8,051 bases of DNA from an uncultured Oscillospiraceae bacterium (GTDB lineage: Bacteria > Bacillota > Clostridia > Oscillospirales > Ruminococcaceae): the NCBI GenBank assembly GCA_900556525.1, contig USOZ01000069.1, positions 1 through 8,051 of the forward strand. The letters are read 5' to 3'. Within the stretch, counting starts at the first letter, position 1; every line of letters starts with the position of its first letter. The position numbers and the translations under genes were made by a program. Positions 5,867 through 8,051 of the stretch are shown in pieces. Under the pieces are notes generated by a model. That model worked only from the letters and a program-made list of their open reading frames with translations, did no database searches and had not been told where the DNA came from.

Positions 5867-6508
5867 TCAGCTCTGCGGCTTTGATTTAAGATAAAATTTC
5901 TTTTCAGTTCCGTTTATGAGCCGTTTTATGTTATCCTTGTGCCGCCATGCGACGAGCAGAGCGGAGAGCGCAGCTATTGCCGCAGTTATGATACCGCAGC
6001 CGAAAAACGGCAGCATAATGGGGTAGAGAAGGGTCGAAGCGACCGAAGCGAGCGACATATAGTGCGTGACGAAAAGAATAGTTAAGAACACGATAAGCGA
6101 GATAAGCCCTATGCGCCAATCCACTACCCACACCGGTGAAACTCCCGCGATGAACGATTTCCCGCCCTTAAAGTCGTACCATATCGGGTACGCGTGACCG
6201 AGCATTGCGAAAAAGCCGCTGTAAACCGCGCCGAACTGCCGAAGCAGCATGAAATGTTCAAAAAGCATACTGAAAATTATTACGGGTATCGCCGTTTTCA
6301 GCAGGTCGAGCAGCAGCACGACCCACGCCAGTTTTCCACCAAAAACGCGCTTAAAATTCGTGAAGCCGGGATTGCCGCTCCCGAGCGTGCGTATATCCTG
6401 ATGATAAAATACCTTTGAAAAAATCACCGCGTAATTCACGCCCGCAGCAAGATATGAGCAGACCGCAGCCGCGAGAAGCAGGGCGATTTTAATAGCTTGT
6501 TTGTCCAT
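5867..6508 (-). CDS. plsY: Acyl-phosphate:glycerol-3-phosphate acyltransferase PlsY
   Basis: The 213-residue integral membrane protein carries the three PlsY motifs on its loops. They are GSGNPGFTNFKR at 43-54, GHAYPIWYDFKGGK at 104-117 (glycerol-3-phosphate and phosphate binding), and RHKDNIKRLINGTEKKF at 189-205. Hydrophobic helices lie between them (about 5-30, 58-80, 90-105, 130-150, 155-190). PlsY transfers the acyl chain of acyl-phosphate to position 1 of glycerol-3-phosphate, the first step of phospholipid synthesis. Two features are divergent. The usual GGKG/GGKA is GGKSFIAG here, and the N-terminal helix reads SYLAAGVNYAVIFSK instead of the common SYLLGSIPFGYL type. The ATG at 6508 has GGGAG upstream that overlaps the fakA stop, 8 bp away, so the two genes are co-transcribed and probably translationally coupled. 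A strong terminator follows. Confidence 0.93.
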   Translation of the reverse strand: MDKQAIKIALLLAAAVCSYLAAGVNYAVIFSKVFYHQDIRTLGSGNPGFTNFKRVFGGKLAWVVLLLDLLKTAIPVIIFSMLFEHFMLLRQFGAVYSGFFAMLGHAYPIWYDFKGGKSFIAGVSPVWVVDWRIGLISLIVFLTILFVTHYMSLASVASTLLYPIMLPFFGCGIITAAIAALSALLVAWRHKDNIKRLINGTEKKFYLKSKPQS

Positions 6509-6516
6509 ATTTCTCC

Positions 6517-8051
6517 CTATTCCGAAACCAGGATAAAGTCGTATATCTCCTGTTTTCCGTCAATTTCATAAATCTCGGCAGCGGGGAAGTTCTCCCGCGC
6601 AAATTCCGCAAGCTCCTCGGCTTCCGAAGCAGGCGCGTCAGCGCCCCTGAAAATAAGCAAAATACTCGTGTCCGCCGAAATAATATTTTTTACAGCTTCT
6701 TTTGCGGCGGCTGTCCGTTCATTTTCCGCCGCGATTATGGATTTTCCCGAAATTGCGATATATTCTCCCGATTTTACTGACATTCCGCCAAGCTCCGTGT
6801 CGCGCACGGATTTTGACACCATAACGGTCTTAACGCCCTGCATTGCGCACTCGAGGTCGTTCATGATAACGTCGATATTTCCAGAAGTCGTATCTAGCAT
6901 CGTAAGCGCGGCATAACCCTCGCCTATGCTCCTGCTTTCGAGGACGTAAACCTCAGCCTTGTCGTAGAGCTGCGCCGCCTGACGAGCCGCAAGGATAATG
7001 TTCCCGTTATTCGGAAGAACGATTATCTTCTCCGCGCTTATGCGGTCGAAAGCGTCGATAAAATCCTCGGTCGAGGGGTTCATGCACTGCCCGCCGTCAA
7101 CGATAAAATCTGCGCCGAGGTCTCTGAACGACTGCTTTATGCCATCTCCGTTCGCCACGGCAATAACGCCGAACTTTTTTCGCGGCTTTTCCTCGCGCTT
7201 TTCAGAAGCAATCACGTTGTTATGCTGAAGCTCCATATTTTCGATTTTTAAAGTAAGGAATTCGCCGAATTTCTGGCAGAAATCAAGCACCTTTCCCGGA
7301 GTCATGGTATGTACATGAATTTTAACAGCCGAGCCTGTTTTGAACGCGACGATAGAATTGCCTATCGTTTCAAGATACTCCGAGATCTGCTCAACTCTGA
7401 AGCTTTCGGGGTCGACCTTTGAGCGCTGTAAGCGAAGCAGACATTCCGTGCAGTAGCCGAAGTGCATTTCGCTGTCCTCGGTGAATAATTCGGGGTTTAT
7501 TGCCGCAGGCGAAGCGGAATGCTGCTCTGCGGGCTGAATTTCACGTCCCGTAACAGCCTGCTCCATTCCTTCGACTATTCGGATAAGCCCCGCGCCGCCG
7601 CTGTCAACAACTCCCGCCTCTTTCAGAACATGAAGCATATCGGGGGTTTTTTCGAGTGTTTTTCGCGCCTGCGAAAGATAATCCGCAAAAAATTTCTCGA
7701 CATTTCCGCCGCCCAATGTGTTTGCATAAGCGTAATCGGCGGCTTCGCGCGCGACGGTGAGAATTGTACCTTCGGTCGGATTTATCACGGCTTCGTAGGC
7801 TAGTTCAACGCCGCTTCGGAATGCTTTCGCGAGCTTATGCACGGAAGCGGTCTCGCAGTCGGAAAGCTCTCTGCCCATTCCCGCAAAAAGCTGCGACAGA
7901 ATAACTCCCGAATTTCCGCGCGCGCCCATAAGCATACCCTTTGCGGCAAGCTGAGCAGCGTGCGATACTGAGGTTATTTCTTCCGAAGAAAGCGCGGTTA
8001 CGCCGTTGTCGATAGTCAAGCGCATATTGCTTCCCGTATCACCGTCGGGGA
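6517..8051 (-). CDS. fakA: Fatty acid kinase FakA (YloV, DAK2 domain), N-terminus cut by right edge
   Basis: The visible 510 residues begin PDGDTGSNM, the Mg2+/ATP-binding motif of the DAK2 kinase domain, so about 35-40 N-terminal residues lie beyond the edge. The kinase domain continues with GARGNSGVILSQLFAG (about 42-57), NPTEGTILTV and VVDSGGAGL (about 147-155). The middle domain has GYCTECLL (about 198-205) and KIHVHTMTPG (about 243-252), matching the Cys and paired His positions that bind zinc in the staphylococcal protein. The C-terminal part (from about 292, KFGVIAVANGDG, with IIVLPNNGNIILAARQA) is the DegV/EDD-like domain. FakA phosphorylates fatty acids presented by FakB, giving acyl-phosphate. 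Its partner FakB is not in this window. The downstream neighbour plsY consumes the product, which supports the assignment over dihydroxyacetone kinase. The internal ATG at 8025 is not the start. Confidence 0.93.
   Translation of the reverse strand, partial: PDGDTGSNMRLTIDNGVTALSSEEITSVSHAAQLAAKGMLMGARGNSGVILSQLFAGMGRELSDCETASVHKLAKAFRSGVELAYEAVINPTEGTILTVAREAADYAYANTLGGGNVEKFFADYLSQARKTLEKTPDMLHVLKEAGVVDSGGAGLIRIVEGMEQAVTGREIQPAEQHSASPAAINPELFTEDSEMHFGYCTECLLRLQRSKVDPESFRVEQISEYLETIGNSIVAFKTGSAVKIHVHTMTPGKVLDFCQKFGEFLTLKIENMELQHNNVIASEKREEKPRKKFGVIAVANGDGIKQSFRDLGADFIVDGGQCMNPSTEDFIDAFDRISAEKIIVLPNNGNIILAARQAAQLYDKAEVYVLESRSIGEGYAALTMLDTTSGNIDVIMNDLECAMQGVKTVMVSKSVRDTELGGMSVKSGEYIAISGKSIIAAENERTAAAKEAVKNIISADTSILLIFRGADAPASEAEELAEFARENFPAAEIYEIDGKQEIYDFILVSE

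Noticed and set aside
1..8051. CRISPR arrays, tRNA or rRNA genes, insertion sequence transposases, phage genes or defence systems
   Set aside because: No regularly spaced repeats, tRNA cloverleaf, transposase motif or known defence domain was seen on either strand.

Overview
The window looks like chromosomal DNA of a Gram-positive anaerobe of the Clostridia, probably an Oscillospiraceae/Ruminococcus-like gut bacterium. The reasons are consensus sigma-A promoters with 17-bp spacers, strong Shine-Dalgarno (SD) sites, a family-5 peptide-binding lipoprotein of the long clostridial type, and a FakA-PlsY lipid pair. The lineage is inferred from gene content only.

Left part (1-3490). A lipoprotein gene on the minus strand runs off the left edge and has a perfect promoter. 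About 100 bp from its start, a plus-strand reading frame for a peptide-binding ABC transporter protein begins abruptly. It has no start codon and no signal peptide, although the rest of the gene is open to its end. It is followed at operon spacing by ybaK (Cys-tRNA(Pro) deacylase) and a GNAT acetyltransferase that overlaps ybaK by 4 nt. A weak hairpin terminator follows.

Middle (3491-5811). A consensus promoter, an SD and a start codon on the plus strand lead into only 42 codons, which run antisense into the 3' end of a large minus-strand gene. That gene encodes a MATE-type membrane transporter fused to a cytidylate-kinase-like P-loop domain. It has its own perfect promoter, which contains a dyad and a 10-bp tandem repeat. 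A 115-bp MITE-like element lies directly upstream of its -35 box.

Right part (5812-8051). A minus-strand operon contains fakA (fatty acid kinase, cut by the right edge) and, 8 bp on, plsY (acyl-phosphate:glycerol-3-phosphate acyltransferase), closed by a good intrinsic terminator. FakA makes acyl-phosphate from exogenous fatty acid and PlsY uses acyl-phosphate, so the pair forms a short route from host or diet fatty acids to membrane lipid.

The most unusual points are two apparent breakpoints (about 290-330 and about 3640-3665), the transporter-kinase fusion and its promoter architecture, and the MITE. No complete novel defence or mobile system is visible, and there are no RNA genes or CRISPR repeats.
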